A stretch of DNA of 14,355 nucleotides from Flavobacteriaceae bacterium UBA2765 (GTDB lineage: Bacteria > Bacteroidota > Bacteroidia > Flavobacteriales > Flavobacteriaceae): contig DEIV01000154.1 in the NCBI GenBank assembly GCA_002352665.1, forward strand, positions 1 through 14,355. Reading direction: 5' to 3'. The position numbers and the translations under genes were made by a program. The notes beneath the pieces are model-generated. The model made no database searches. It was not told the origin of the DNA and saw only the letters and a list, made by a program, of their open reading frames with translations. Below, one piece after another: positions 6,528 through 14,305 of this stretch (positions within the stretch are counted from its first letter, which is position 1; every line of letters starts with the position of its first letter).

Positions 6528-6920
6528 TTAAGCCACGCCCCATAGATTATTAAAATCTACATTGCCTAATTTAATTTGTTGAGCAGAAATAGTTATGGTA
6601 GTTACCATAGGTGCTTCGTCATCAGCAATAAATTGTTCTTTATAGTCAATGCAAAAACCTTGTGTAAATTGCAACACTTTTTGTTGTGCCATGGCATCTC
6701 GTTTAAAAAAGGTAATAGTGCCATCTTTAGTTTGATCTGGTTCTTTCATCCAATGAAAGATATCTGTATCGCTATCAGATTCTATGGCTAAAGATATTCG
6801 ACCTCCCCGAGGCCTTCCAATCGGTTTACCTGTTTCATCAACTTGTTGATTCATTTCATAAGTACACTCGAGTACGTTATAGGTTTTACCATCTACGGTA
6901 AGTTTTGATAAAAATGACAT
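6528..6920 (-). CDS. tssD: T6SS tube protein TssD/Hcp, second copy (cassette-linked)
   Basis: Hcp hexamers stack into the inner tube that is fired out of the cell, and effectors can ride inside them. This 130-residue protein has the Bacteroidota TssD pattern: start MSFLSKLTVDGKTYNV, then Y.mNQ.vD.tG.P.GrpRGGRI, ESD.DTDIFHWM, an F.KRDA segment, and a closing ITISAQQIKLG strand. It resembles the Hcp at 8913-9299 across its length (RGGRI, ESD, KRD, TISA) but differs in most other residues. It lies 20 bases after tssC and 33 bases before cassette A. It is probably co-transcribed with the sheath genes and may be the carrier for the downstream cassette product. Confidence 0.9.
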   Translation of the reverse strand: MSFLSKLTVDGKTYNVLECTYEMNQQVDETGKPIGRPRGGRISLAIESDSDTDIFHWMKEPDQTKDGTITFFKRDAMAQQKVLQFTQGFCIDYKEQFIADDEAPMVTTITISAQQIKLGNVDFNNLWGVA

Positions 6921-6940
6921 ACTTTTTCTTTTCTTTTAAT

Positions 6941-8302
6941 TTATTGTTGTTCATATTCTGAGTCCCACTCATTTCCATCATCTCCTTTTTGTCCATCCAT
7001 TTTGATCAAAAAGTTTTTAGCAGGAAAATAAGGTTTTAAGTTTACATCTAAATAAATACGGTCTTTTTGTAGTGGATCTTGTTCAAAACGTCTAATTTCA
7101 AAGTTTTCTATTAACTTATCTGGTCCTGTAACACTATCTAAAAAGCGTACTATTTGTTGTTGAATTTCTTTACGTGTTTTAGCATTAAAATTTTCAAAAG
7201 CACGACGGTTTAAAAAGTCCATCAATACTTTAGTAACATAATCAAACACACGTACTACTGAATAAGTTTGTAATCCTAAATTATCTCCATTAAAAAGTGT
7301 TTTAGCAGAAAAAGCCATTACTTTACCATACTCATTAACCATAGGTACAATACCTAAACTTTCTAAGTTTGCAATTTCACTTTTCTTTAAATCAAATTTA
7401 ACACCGCTTATTTCATTAAGTCCACCGTGTTTTTTACCTGCGGTAACTTGAGACATAAGTGTGTTATATATTCTACCCGCTAGAGCACCAGAAGGAGGGA
7501 TGTACAGATTATCTTCTTCACCCAATTCTTCATGTTTATTTCTACCAACCAACCAGTTACAAGTCATAATGGTATTTGATAAAAACATATCTCCACTACT
7601 TAAATTTGCAGATTCGAACATTTCCATTACATCATCCGGTTCATCGAGATGCAAAAAGTCTGTTACCAACATTATTTTATTATCATGAGCCATTTTTGCC
7701 CATTTATCTACAACAGCTTTTGAGCCTAAATAACCAGGCACAACCATTAAAGCATAATTTTCTCTAAGATCTAATCTGTCGTATTTGGCAAGAATTTCAT
7801 CTCTAATATGATCAAAAAACCTGGTATTATCCAAATCTGATAATTGTTCCAATTCAGCATTCACTATAGATACATTTTTTACTGCCGGTAAATCTGTATT
7901 TCTAAAAAATAAGGCAACCGTACGGTAAGAAGTTTCTAAATCTTTAGTTTCGTCTAGTGCAATTTTTAGATTTTTCTTAAGTGTTTTTTCAGCATCAACG
8001 GCTTTTTCATTAGCGATATTTACCAAGTCTATAACATCACCTTGATTTTGCAATAATTCAGCCCAGAGATTTAAAACTTTCAGCAATTCGCCACGTTCTT
8101 CTTTTTTATTATTTTCTGTTAAAAAAATATTTCTCCTTGCTTTTCTGTCGGGATTTAAATTTTGAACTCCGTCAATTGAAGATTCTAATAAATCAAATCC
8201 GCCATATTTTGCAAATGCTTCTGATTTCTCTTTTACGTTTTGTGATGATTGTTTGCTTTGCAAACCTGCATCCGCTGCTTTTTTCGCTGAAGATCCTGCC
8301 AT
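6941..8302 (-). CDS. tssC: T6SS contractile sheath large subunit TssC
   Basis: TssC pairs with TssB to build the cytoplasmic sheath that contracts to push the Hcp tube. I chose the ATG at 8302 (MAGSSAKKAADAG, 453 residues) because it sits 16 bases after tssB's stop. The longer frame from 8356 would begin inside tssB and adds a lysine-rich stretch read out of tssB's frame. Supporting features are an N-terminal helical segment that would contact TssB, ENYALMVVPGYLGSKAVVDKW, a central FLSNTIMTCNWLVG region, SKAT-like MAFSAKTLFNGDNLG, and a C-terminal beta segment (DRIYLDVNLKPYFPAKNFLI) typical of the family. The length fits. Translation is likely coupled to tssB. Confidence 0.92.
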   Translation of the reverse strand: MAGSSAKKAADAGLQSKQSSQNVKEKSEAFAKYGGFDLLESSIDGVQNLNPDRKARRNIFLTENNKKEERGELLKVLNLWAELLQNQGDVIDLVNIANEKAVDAEKTLKKNLKIALDETKDLETSYRTVALFFRNTDLPAVKNVSIVNAELEQLSDLDNTRFFDHIRDEILAKYDRLDLRENYALMVVPGYLGSKAVVDKWAKMAHDNKIMLVTDFLHLDEPDDVMEMFESANLSSGDMFLSNTIMTCNWLVGRNKHEELGEEDNLYIPPSGALAGRIYNTLMSQVTAGKKHGGLNEISGVKFDLKKSEIANLESLGIVPMVNEYGKVMAFSAKTLFNGDNLGLQTYSVVRVFDYVTKVLMDFLNRRAFENFNAKTRKEIQQQIVRFLDSVTGPDKLIENFEIRRFEQDPLQKDRIYLDVNLKPYFPAKNFLIKMDGQKGDDGNEWDSEYEQQ

Positions 8303-8318
8303 TTTTATTTTTTTAAGA

Positions 8319-8771
8319 TTATTTTTGAGAGGTTTTGATTTCCTCAATAAGTGCATTTACAGTTTCTAAAACCGATTGTTTAGCTCCAGGATCTTGTAAT
8401 GCCATTTTAAGAATTTTATTCGTTTTTAATTGTTTAATCATTTTTTTATAATGATCACTTTCTATCTCAAGATTTTTTAAAAATGTGCTATTATTTGTAA
8501 GTCCTTTTTTACCGAAATCACCCAAATTAGTAAATTTCAAATCTTCATTTACTACACCACCATCTAATTTTTCGAATCCAATTTTAATTTGAGGATCAAA
8601 ATGTTCAAACACTTCTTCTACAGTTTTTAAACCTTCAACAACTTCTGGTTTAATTGGAGTTTGTGGAGTTAATTTACCGGTTAGTAATGTTCTGTTTTTT
8701 GGTATCTCATTTATTGCTTCATTAGCGTCACCTTTTACTTCGTTACCGCCTATACCTAAGTTTGAATTCAT
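8319..8771 (-). CDS. tssB: T6SS contractile sheath small subunit TssB
   Basis: This 150-residue protein is the sheath partner of TssC. The diagnostic stretch is KTVEEVFEHFDPQIKIGFEK, followed by DLKFTNLGDFGKKGL, which resembles the conserved 'l.f..ldDF.P..l' region of TssB. A helical C-terminus follows (KLLK-like MIKQLKTNKILKMALQDPGA, then IEEIKTSQK). The first 45 residues are a low-complexity lead. It is the first gene of the tssB-tssC-hcp2 set, with a terminator and a candidate promoter between it and hcp1 upstream. Confidence 0.9.
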   Translation of the reverse strand: MNSNLGIGGNEVKGDANEAINEIPKNRTLLTGKLTPQTPIKPEVVEGLKTVEEVFEHFDPQIKIGFEKLDGGVVNEDLKFTNLGDFGKKGLTNNSTFLKNLEIESDHYKKMIKQLKTNKILKMALQDPGAKQSVLETVNALIEEIKTSQK

Positions 8772-8790
8772 AATATCTATTTTTATTGAC

Positions 8791-8822
8791 TAAATGTAAT
8801 AATACTTGGTGTATTTTGCAAA
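8791..8822 (-). promoter_or_regulatory. Candidate promoter for tssB-tssC-hcp2
   Basis: On the minus strand, TTTG (8819-8822) is followed after 20 bases by TACATTTA (8791-8798). That is one mismatch from TAnnTTTG and one base over the usual spacing. The leader would be only about 10-15 bases. It lies just downstream of the hcp1 terminator, where a new promoter is expected. Confidence 0.4.
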
Positions 8823-8851
8823 ACAAATTTGATCTTAATTTGTAATACTAT

Positions 8852-8885
8852 AAAAAAAAGTGAGGTATAAGTAGAATACCTCACT
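8852..8885 (-). terminator. Intrinsic terminator after hcp1
   Basis: A perfect 10-bp stem (agtgaggtat, 8859-8868, with atacctcact, 8876-8885) encloses a 7-base loop. On the minus strand it is followed by a T-run starting at 8859 (a block of A on the plus strand, 8852-8859). It lies 28 bases past the hcp1 stop and would separate hcp1 from tssB. Confidence 0.85.
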
Positions 8886-8912
8886 CTCATAAACGTTATA
8901 ATTAGAATAAAA

Positions 8913-9299
8913 TTATACCCATTCGTTTCTGTGCTCACCACCACCGGCACTAATTTCTTTAGCAGAAATTGTAAAGGTTTCTTTTAGTGGATTGTCACCG
9001 GAAGAATCAAAACTCTCTTTATACTTTACCAAGTACCCTTCTTTGAATTTCACTTCCTTTAATGTAGCATCTGTATCTCTCTTAACGAATACAATAGCTC
9101 CATCTTTACGTTCGAAGTTATTGGTCATCCATTCGAAGAAACCAGTTTCTCCATCAGATTCTACAATCAAATTAATTCTACCACCTCTTGTTACGGATGA
9201 TGGTCTTCCTGTTGGATCTACTTCTTGATGTAAATCGTAACTGCAGTGAAGTACATTTACTTCTTTTCCTGCTACTTTTAATTTTGCTTTAAAAGACAT
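8913..9299 (-). CDS. tssD: T6SS tube protein TssD/Hcp, first copy (separately transcribed)
   Basis: This 128-residue Hcp-type protein starts MSFKAKLKVAGKEVNVLHCS. It has the family sequence YDLHQEVDPTGRP, TRGGRINLIVESDG, FFEWM, FVKRDTDA and ETFTISAKEIS. It would form the inner tube. It stands alone between a candidate promoter (9355-9385) and a strong intrinsic terminator (8852-8885), as expected for the abundantly made structural Hcp. The copy at 6528-6920 instead sits in the sheath/cassette operon. Which copy forms most of the tube is inferred from this arrangement. Confidence 0.92.
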   Translation of the reverse strand: MSFKAKLKVAGKEVNVLHCSYDLHQEVDPTGRPSSVTRGGRINLIVESDGETGFFEWMTNNFERKDGAIVFVKRDTDATLKEVKFKEGYLVKYKESFDSSGDNPLKETFTISAKEISAGGGEHRNEWV

Positions 9300-9354
9300 A
9301 ATAATAAAATTTAAATGTTAATAAAAAATAACTATAATTATATATAATAAGCCA

Positions 9355-9385
9355 CTAAACTATAGAATTTATTGTATAATTCAAA
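9355..9385 (-). promoter_or_regulatory. Candidate promoter for hcp1
   Basis: On the minus strand, TTTG (9382-9385), 19 bases, then TAGTTTAG (9355-9362), which differs from TAnnTTTG at one position. The leader to the hcp1 ATG would be about 50 bases. Confidence 0.45.
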
Positions 9386-9653
9386 ATGTTTACTGTAAAA
9401 AAATCATTAAATAAATACGGAAAAATTGTTAACAAACAAAAAATCAGGCACTTAATAAAATACATAATTTTATAGATTTATACCGAAAAAGAGAGGAAAT
9501 TGTATTTAAATGGCGAAAATTGTTAAAAAATTATATAATCAAAAATATTAAATAGGTATCAAAAATTATATAATTTCACAAACAGATTGTGTTCCATTTC
9601 AAGAAACAAAACATTAATTTTATTGAATTATGATGAACTGTGGAGTTGTTAAA
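9386..9653. other. AT-rich intergenic region between the PKD gene and hcp1, no gene seen
   Basis: The gap between the two minus-strand genes is 354 bases, including the hcp1 promoter. It is low-complexity, with a 14-base direct repeat (aaaaattatataat at 9526-9539 and 9561-9574, 35 bases apart). I see no convincing terminator for the PKD gene and no small gene. Confidence 0.4.
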
Positions 9654-10658
9654 TTAATATGTTTTCCAGCCAATGATACGGCGATGATATTTTACATTAA
9701 TTATAATTGTTTCTACACATCCGGTGTTTCCGTTTTCAAATAGATTAATATCTATTAATTTAATTTTTTTTCCCCGAATCGTATTCAATAATTGTTTGAG
9801 GGTACTGTTTTTACCCATTGGGTTTACGACCTTAATATTGCTAGAACAGAAATAATGTTGAATATCTGCATAATCTATTTTACCCACGGCATAATTTTCA
9901 ATCATTTTTTTAGCTTCTCTACGAGTTAATTTAATTCTGGTTTCTTCAACTATTGTATCGGTTTCAGGGGCATCGGGTATATTTCCTGTTATAACGCCAC
10001 CTACACGATCACGTTTTTTTCTTCTCCTTCTTCTTTCATTTTTTTTAGGTAAAACATTAATGGTTTTTATTAATGCATGTTCTAAATTATCATTAACTAC
10101 TAATGATATTTTATAATTACCCTCTTCTTTAAAAGTATATTTGGTTGTAGCAGTTATGGCATCTACTTTGTCAGAAGCAGATCCAAAACGCCATTCCCAT
10201 TTATCAGCAAACTCTGATATACATTCAAAGGTTACAACATCATCGACCCTTATTTCATCAGGAAAAATAATTTCAGGAATAAGTACCTTATCAATTTTCT
10301 CTTCAATTACTTTATCCTTAATATATATCTGTTTCGTAATTTTACAATTATTATTTACCGTTAAAGTGATATTGTAGATACCAATCGAGTCGTATTCATG
10401 TAACACGTCTGATATGAACATTTTCTCAGTATTATCACCAAAATCCCATTCCCAATTAAAATCCTGTTCACCCAGACTCTTAAATTCTATCAAATCTCCT
10501 ATAGTAAATGATTGTGCAATTATTTCAAAATCAACATCATCGCAATTTTCTTGTTTAATAAACCTAGTAGCTAATACACCTATACCAAATAAAAAAATTA
10601 TTAAAAATGACAAATAAACTTTGCTATCATAATGAATTTTTATAAATTTATTTTTCAT
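9654..10658 (-). CDS. Membrane-anchored protein with two PKD domains, T6SS-associated
   Basis: This 334-residue protein has a short basic N-terminus and one transmembrane segment (about 15-32, YLSFLIIFLFGIGVLATRF), which should place the rest in the periplasm. Residues about 43-115 form a PKD domain with the hallmark WDFGD (71-75) and a closing Y.itLtV strand. Residues about 128-205 form a second PKD domain with WEWRFG (144-149) and YKISLVV. A strongly basic linker (206-219, mostly R and K) precedes a C-terminal domain of about 90 residues (LTRREAKKMIENYAVG to the end) with three cysteines and the sequence NPMGKNS. It is flanked by hcp1 and a divergent tss operon. It may be one of the Bacteroidota-specific envelope parts (TssP/Q/R class), but I cannot assign which. 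A role bridging inner membrane and peptidoglycan is inferred. Confidence 0.65.
   Translation of the reverse strand: MKNKFIKIHYDSKVYLSFLIIFLFGIGVLATRFIKQENCDDVDFEIIAQSFTIGDLIEFKSLGEQDFNWEWDFGDNTEKMFISDVLHEYDSIGIYNITLTVNNNCKITKQIYIKDKVIEEKIDKVLIPEIIFPDEIRVDDVVTFECISEFADKWEWRFGSASDKVDAITATTKYTFKEEGNYKISLVVNDNLEHALIKTINVLPKKNERRRRRKKRDRVGGVITGNIPDAPETDTIVEETRIKLTRREAKKMIENYAVGKIDYADIQHYFCSSNIKVVNPMGKNSTLKQLLNTIRGKKIKLIDINLFENGNTGCVETIIINVKYHRRIIGWKTY
10620..10650 (+). promoter_or_regulatory. Candidate promoter for the nlpC-tssG-tssN-tssK-tssO operon
   Basis: TTTG (10620-10623), 19 bases, then TAAATTTA (10643-10650), one mismatch from the consensus. The start point would be near 10657, about 35 bases before the lipoprotein ATG. 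The element lies inside the first codons of the divergent PKD gene, which begins only 34 bases from the lipoprotein gene. Confidence 0.5.
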
Positions 10659-10692
10659 AAGTAAATTTTTAATAAAGTAAAAGTAAAATTTT

Positions 10693-11280
10693 ATGATTAA
10701 ACTTTTTGGTTATTTTGCCATTATTATTTTTATAATTGGAGGGTGTTCTAAAAAAACATATAGTACCTTACCAGATAATACTTTAAACAAAATTGATACA
10801 ATATTCGTAAAAAAAAACGAACTATTGTCAGAAAGTGAACGTAAAAAATTAGCATCTATTGTAGAGGTAGAACCAAAAGAAATAACAAATGAAAAACTAT
10901 ACGCGTTAATTAATGATTGGCTTAATGTACCTTATTTATATGGTGGTATAGATAAGAATGGAATTGATTGTTCTGCAATTACTCAAGAAGTTTTTAATAA
11001 AATATATGATATAGATCTACCTAGAACGTCTAACCAGATGTTTTGGTCTAAGGGAATAAGTAGGTTTAAAAAGAAACGTTTTTTAAAAGAAGGCGATTTG
11101 GTATTTTTTAGAATTGACAAAGAAAAAACGATTTCTCATGTAGGTATTTACCTTCAAAACAATAAATTCTTTTCTTCTAGCGTTAGTGCAGGTGTACAGA
11201 TAGCAGATTTAAATAGTCCATACTGGGCTGCTCGATATATTGCTTCAGGAAGACCGAGAGCAAATGTAATCAAGAATTAA
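10693..11280 (+). CDS. NlpC/P60 family lipoprotein, putative peptidoglycan endopeptidase
   Basis: This 195-residue protein has a signal and lipobox (FIIGGC, lipidated Cys18) and an NlpC/P60 domain from about residue 68 to the end. It has the typical LYGGIDKNGIDCSA entry with nucleophile Cys93, then LPRTSNQM, a LKEGDLVFF strand, and SHVGIYL with His149. Family members cut peptide cross-links in peptidoglycan. In E. coli MepS (Spr) the third catalytic residue is a His 12 positions after the first His; here that position is Ser161 (FFSSSVSAGV). It leads a T6SS operon, 49 bases before tssG. I infer that it opens the cell wall locally so the envelope-spanning apparatus can assemble, as dedicated hydrolases do in other T6SSs. 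A secreted toxin is less likely because of the lipid anchor. Confidence 0.8.
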   Translation: MIKLFGYFAIIIFIIGGCSKKTYSTLPDNTLNKIDTIFVKKNELLSESERKKLASIVEVEPKEITNEKLYALINDWLNVPYLYGGIDKNGIDCSAITQEVFNKIYDIDLPRTSNQMFWSKGISRFKKKRFLKEGDLVFFRIDKEKTISHVGIYLQNNKFFSSSVSAGVQIADLNSPYWAARYIASGRPRANVIKN

Positions 11281-11329
11281 TGATTGCTTAATTTGACTTG
11301 TATAATAAATTGAGTGTAACAAAAGAAGA

Positions 11330-12247
11330 ATGAAGCAAAAAAAAATATTAGATAGTGAGCTCAAAGATGAATTAAATCACTTGGACTTTGATATTAAAGC
11401 CGAAACTTTTTTCACAAATTTTTTAGAAGATTATAATATTCATTTCAAATTTCAAGATTTTTTTGAAAGGGGATATAGTCGTGATATTAAAGATATAAAA
11501 AAAAGTGATGGTGTTGTTTCTAAAACTCATTATGCCTATTTAACTAAAATGGGCTTCTACGATATTTTTCCTGAAATTATTTTTCATAATTCTAATAGTG
11601 CGGTTTATACGCAAGAAATGGTAAATAATTATAAGGAAAGAAAAAAACAGGAGGCATATGCAAAAGACTTTTTTCAACCTTTAGAAAATGAACTTTTCCA
11701 ATATTTATTAGATGCTGAGAAACAAGAAAAGGAAATAACTAGTGATTTAGGGGAGCGTGAATTTTTAGTTTTATTGCATAAAATATGGGATATTGATCAG
11801 GGCCTACCGTTTGAAACAATGGCTAAGGTCTTTAAATTTATACCATTTATTCATAAAATATCTGGTAATATAGGAGCCATTGTTTATATTTTAGAACATA
11901 TTTTTAATGAAAAGATTTTAGTATCAGAAGCATCAGTATATATAAATAATGATAAGGCTGAAAATGATGAACTTAGACTTGGTGATAATTTTGCATTGAA
12001 GGCATCTAATATTACCTATTTAAAAAAATATATTTTTACTATTGATAAAATCAAAAGATTGAACAATATAACTGACTATTTTGATGGTGGAAAAATCAAT
12101 AAAATAATTAGATTATTTTTAAATTACACCATACCTTTTGAAAATGATTTTGAAATAGATTTTACTATTGCACCAACAAAGCAGACTTTTATTTTAAATG
12201 ACAAACCATATACAGGAAGAATGAATATTTCAACTAAACTGGCATAA
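11330..12247 (+). CDS. tssG: T6SS baseplate protein TssG
   Basis: TssG binds TssF and TssK in the baseplate wedge. This 305-residue protein has N-terminal motifs (AETFFTNFLEDYNIHFKFQD, FYDIFPEIIFH). A central-to-C-terminal region IGAIVYILEHIFNEKILVSE then NDELRLGDNFALKASNITY matches the TssG pattern of a 'leDyF..pv.v' helix followed by an 'RLG..n.LG' turn. No signal peptide or membrane helix is present. The length is close to the family's. It sits in the tssG-tssN-tssK-tssO operon, 9 bases before tssN. The call is weaker than for TssK and TssN because TssG diverges strongly in Bacteroidota. Confidence 0.72.
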   Translation: MKQKKILDSELKDELNHLDFDIKAETFFTNFLEDYNIHFKFQDFFERGYSRDIKDIKKSDGVVSKTHYAYLTKMGFYDIFPEIIFHNSNSAVYTQEMVNNYKERKKQEAYAKDFFQPLENELFQYLLDAEKQEKEITSDLGEREFLVLLHKIWDIDQGLPFETMAKVFKFIPFIHKISGNIGAIVYILEHIFNEKILVSEASVYINNDKAENDELRLGDNFALKASNITYLKKYIFTIDKIKRLNNITDYFDGGKINKIIRLFLNYTIPFENDFEIDFTIAPTKQTFILNDKPYTGRMNISTKLA

Positions 12248-12256
12248 TAATAAAAT

Positions 12257-13156
12257 ATGAGAAGATACCTTAAATACATTTTTTCAGCTGAAGCACTTTA
12301 TCCAATGTTAATTGCATTGGTTATTTGTTTTATAGCTATAGGATTTTTTTCTGCCAGAGTAAAAGGTTTTAAAGAGGTTAGAAAAAAGTTCTTATATTAT
12401 TCACTAATAAATATTATAATTACAGCACTATTTTTTTTAATGGTTTATAATTTAAAGCAAACTACCGTTATGTTTAGGTACATTACTTTGCAAGGATTCT
12501 TTATCATTTCAGGTAGTATTCATGTCTATTTATATAAGACTATGTTTAAGTCCTTACAAACAAAAAAAATACACATAGAAATTATTTTTGCTCTAATAGC
12601 GGCTTTGTTTTTAACTATTCCAATTGCCCTATTAATTGCATCTAATAATGATTTTATTTATTTATACGATTTCTTTATTTCGTTGATTGCTTTTATTTTT
12701 CCTACATTAATCTATATACTTTATACAACATCAATATCTATTCCTGCCGCTATTTATGATAAATGGTATTATCCTCTTACAAAAAAATATAACATTGCGA
12801 GTATTAATGAATTTAAAAACATGATTGTTTTGAATTTATATTTTTATAAAGACGATAATGAACCTCATTTGACAAAGTTTAAGGTTAAAGCACCAAAGGA
12901 CATGAATTTTGGAAGGCTTTTTTATTTCTTTATAAATGAATATAATGAAAAAAATACCGGTCAAAAAATTAAAATTTTGGATAAAGGTAAAGACCCTTAT
13001 GGTTGGTGCTTTTTTTCAAAACCTAAATGGTATTCCCAAACTAAACGTATTGATAGTGAATTAACTGTAGAAAATAACAATTTAAGAGATAATGATAGTG
13101 TAATCTGTCAACGAATAATTGAAGAAGAAACTAATTTAGAAGAATCAAAAAAATGA
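12257..13156 (+). CDS. tssN: T6SS membrane protein TssN
   Basis: TssN is specific to the Bacteroidota T6SS and is thought to help form the membrane anchor that replaces TssJLM. This 299-residue protein has five likely membrane helices, at about 13-32, 45-64, 76-93, 107-128 and 136-158. A soluble, presumably cytoplasmic domain of about 135 residues follows (YYPLTKKYNIASINEFKNMI, KAPKDMNFGRLFYFFINEYN, GWCFFSKPKWYSQTKRIDS), ending in an acidic tail. The tract DPYGWCFFSKPKWYS is the most recognisable family-like stretch. It lies 9 bases after tssG and 6 bases before tssK, so the genes are co-transcribed. Confidence 0.85.
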   Translation: MRRYLKYIFSAEALYPMLIALVICFIAIGFFSARVKGFKEVRKKFLYYSLINIIITALFFLMVYNLKQTTVMFRYITLQGFFIISGSIHVYLYKTMFKSLQTKKIHIEIIFALIAALFLTIPIALLIASNNDFIYLYDFFISLIAFIFPTLIYILYTTSISIPAAIYDKWYYPLTKKYNIASINEFKNMIVLNLYFYKDDNEPHLTKFKVKAPKDMNFGRLFYFFINEYNEKNTGQKIKILDKGKDPYGWCFFSKPKWYSQTKRIDSELTVENNNLRDNDSVICQRIIEEETNLEESKK

Positions 13157-13162
13157 TAAATT

Positions 13163-14296
13163 ATGATAGAAGATATTAAACATTTTAGGGTAAATTGGGT
13201 AGATGGGATGAAAATCTCTAAAGATCATTTTCATGGTTTACAAAATTACGCACAAGATATCGTAAAAGATACAACAAGTATTTCTTTAAAGAAAGATGAT
13301 TATGGATTGCTGTCTTCATATTTAATGCAGAGTCATGAATACAGTGTAAACATTGATGTTCATAAAAATATAAATATTTCTATACAGAGACTTAGAGGAA
13401 TAGCTCCAAATGGTGCGAGAATAGAAATAAGTTCTAAAACATTAAATGTTGAGCACAATATACCATTCAATGATGTGGTAGATAATAAAATTGATGAGGG
13501 GTATATTATGATTACATTAAACCCTAACCAAAATACCAGTTTTGGAGAACAAAATTTAGAGGAAGTTCCACCTAGATCTCCCTTTTTAAATAATTCATTT
13601 TTATTTTCTTTTATTGATATAAAAAACATTGAGAATTCTGATGTATCTCCTTATCAATTACCAATTGCCAAAATAAAAAAAGAGAATGATTTGTGGGAGG
13701 TAAATGAGAATTATATAGCCCCTTGTTTAACAGTTTCTGCTGATCCTAGGCTGATTGATTTTTACATCTATACAGATACTTTTTTAAAGAAAATGGAACG
13801 CAGTTCTGTTAAGATAGTGCAAAAGGTGGTCAACGAAGAAAATAAGAATCCAATTGCTGATATTATCAGTATTATTGCTTCAAACCTTCTTAATTTTTTA
13901 GGTACTCAAATAGTTCAATTAACTTCAGAAAAACATCATAACAAGCCAAAAAACTTAATTAACATTATTAGAAGTATGGCACGGGTAATGAAAAATCATA
14001 TAGATACATCATCACCTGAAAATAAGGAAATGCTACTTAACTATTTTGGCGAATGGACAGACCTTTCAGGAGGTGATTATGAAAATTTATTTGCAAAGAC
14101 CATTAATTTAAAATATCAACATTTTGATATCAATCTCTCTTTAGAAATAGTGACTAATTTTATGTTTACTTTAGATAAGTTATTTACTATTTTAACAGAA
14201 ATAGATTATATAGGGAAGAAAAAAGACTCTGGTATTTTTGTAAATGAAAATATTGTAAAGAGTGATGATAATGCTCCAACATTTTTGACAGATTAA
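13163..14296 (+). CDS. tssK: T6SS baseplate protein TssK
   Basis: TssK joins the baseplate to the cytoplasmic face of the membrane complex. This 377-residue protein opens with FRVNWVDGMKISKDHFHGLQ, the counterpart of the conserved TssK start 'v.W.eGM.l.pqHFq..d'. It continues with a beta-rich shoulder domain (IQRLRGIAPNGARIEIS, GYIMITLNP, YQLPIAKIKKENDLWEVNENYIAPCL) and a helical second half (KMERSSVKIVQ, NIIRSMARVMKNHI). It is somewhat shorter than the proteobacterial proteins of about 440 residues, as is usual in this phylum. It lies 6 bases after tssN and 9 bases before the next gene. Confidence 0.9.
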   Translation: MIEDIKHFRVNWVDGMKISKDHFHGLQNYAQDIVKDTTSISLKKDDYGLLSSYLMQSHEYSVNIDVHKNINISIQRLRGIAPNGARIEISSKTLNVEHNIPFNDVVDNKIDEGYIMITLNPNQNTSFGEQNLEEVPPRSPFLNNSFLFSFIDIKNIENSDVSPYQLPIAKIKKENDLWEVNENYIAPCLTVSADPRLIDFYIYTDTFLKKMERSSVKIVQKVVNEENKNPIADIISIIASNLLNFLGTQIVQLTSEKHHNKPKNLINIIRSMARVMKNHIDTSSPENKEMLLNYFGEWTDLSGGDYENLFAKTINLKYQHFDINLSLEIVTNFMFTLDKLFTILTEIDYIGKKKDSGIFVNENIVKSDDNAPTFLTD

Positions 14297-14305
14297 AACG
14301 ATAAT

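Noticed and set aside
7461..7767. Overlapping plus-strand frames inside tssC
   Set aside because: Two frames overlap each other opposite a well-supported sheath gene; both are shadows.
8303..8356. 18-codon N-terminal extension of TssC
   Set aside because: It overlaps tssB's coding end and is lysine-rich; the ATG at 8302 has normal operon spacing.
9526..9574. Two 14-base AT repeats as a CRISPR-like or iteron array
   Set aside because: There are only two short low-complexity copies, with no associated genes.
13360..13629. 89-codon minus-strand frame opposite tssK
   Set aside because: The plus strand encodes a clear TssK in an operon; this is a shadow.
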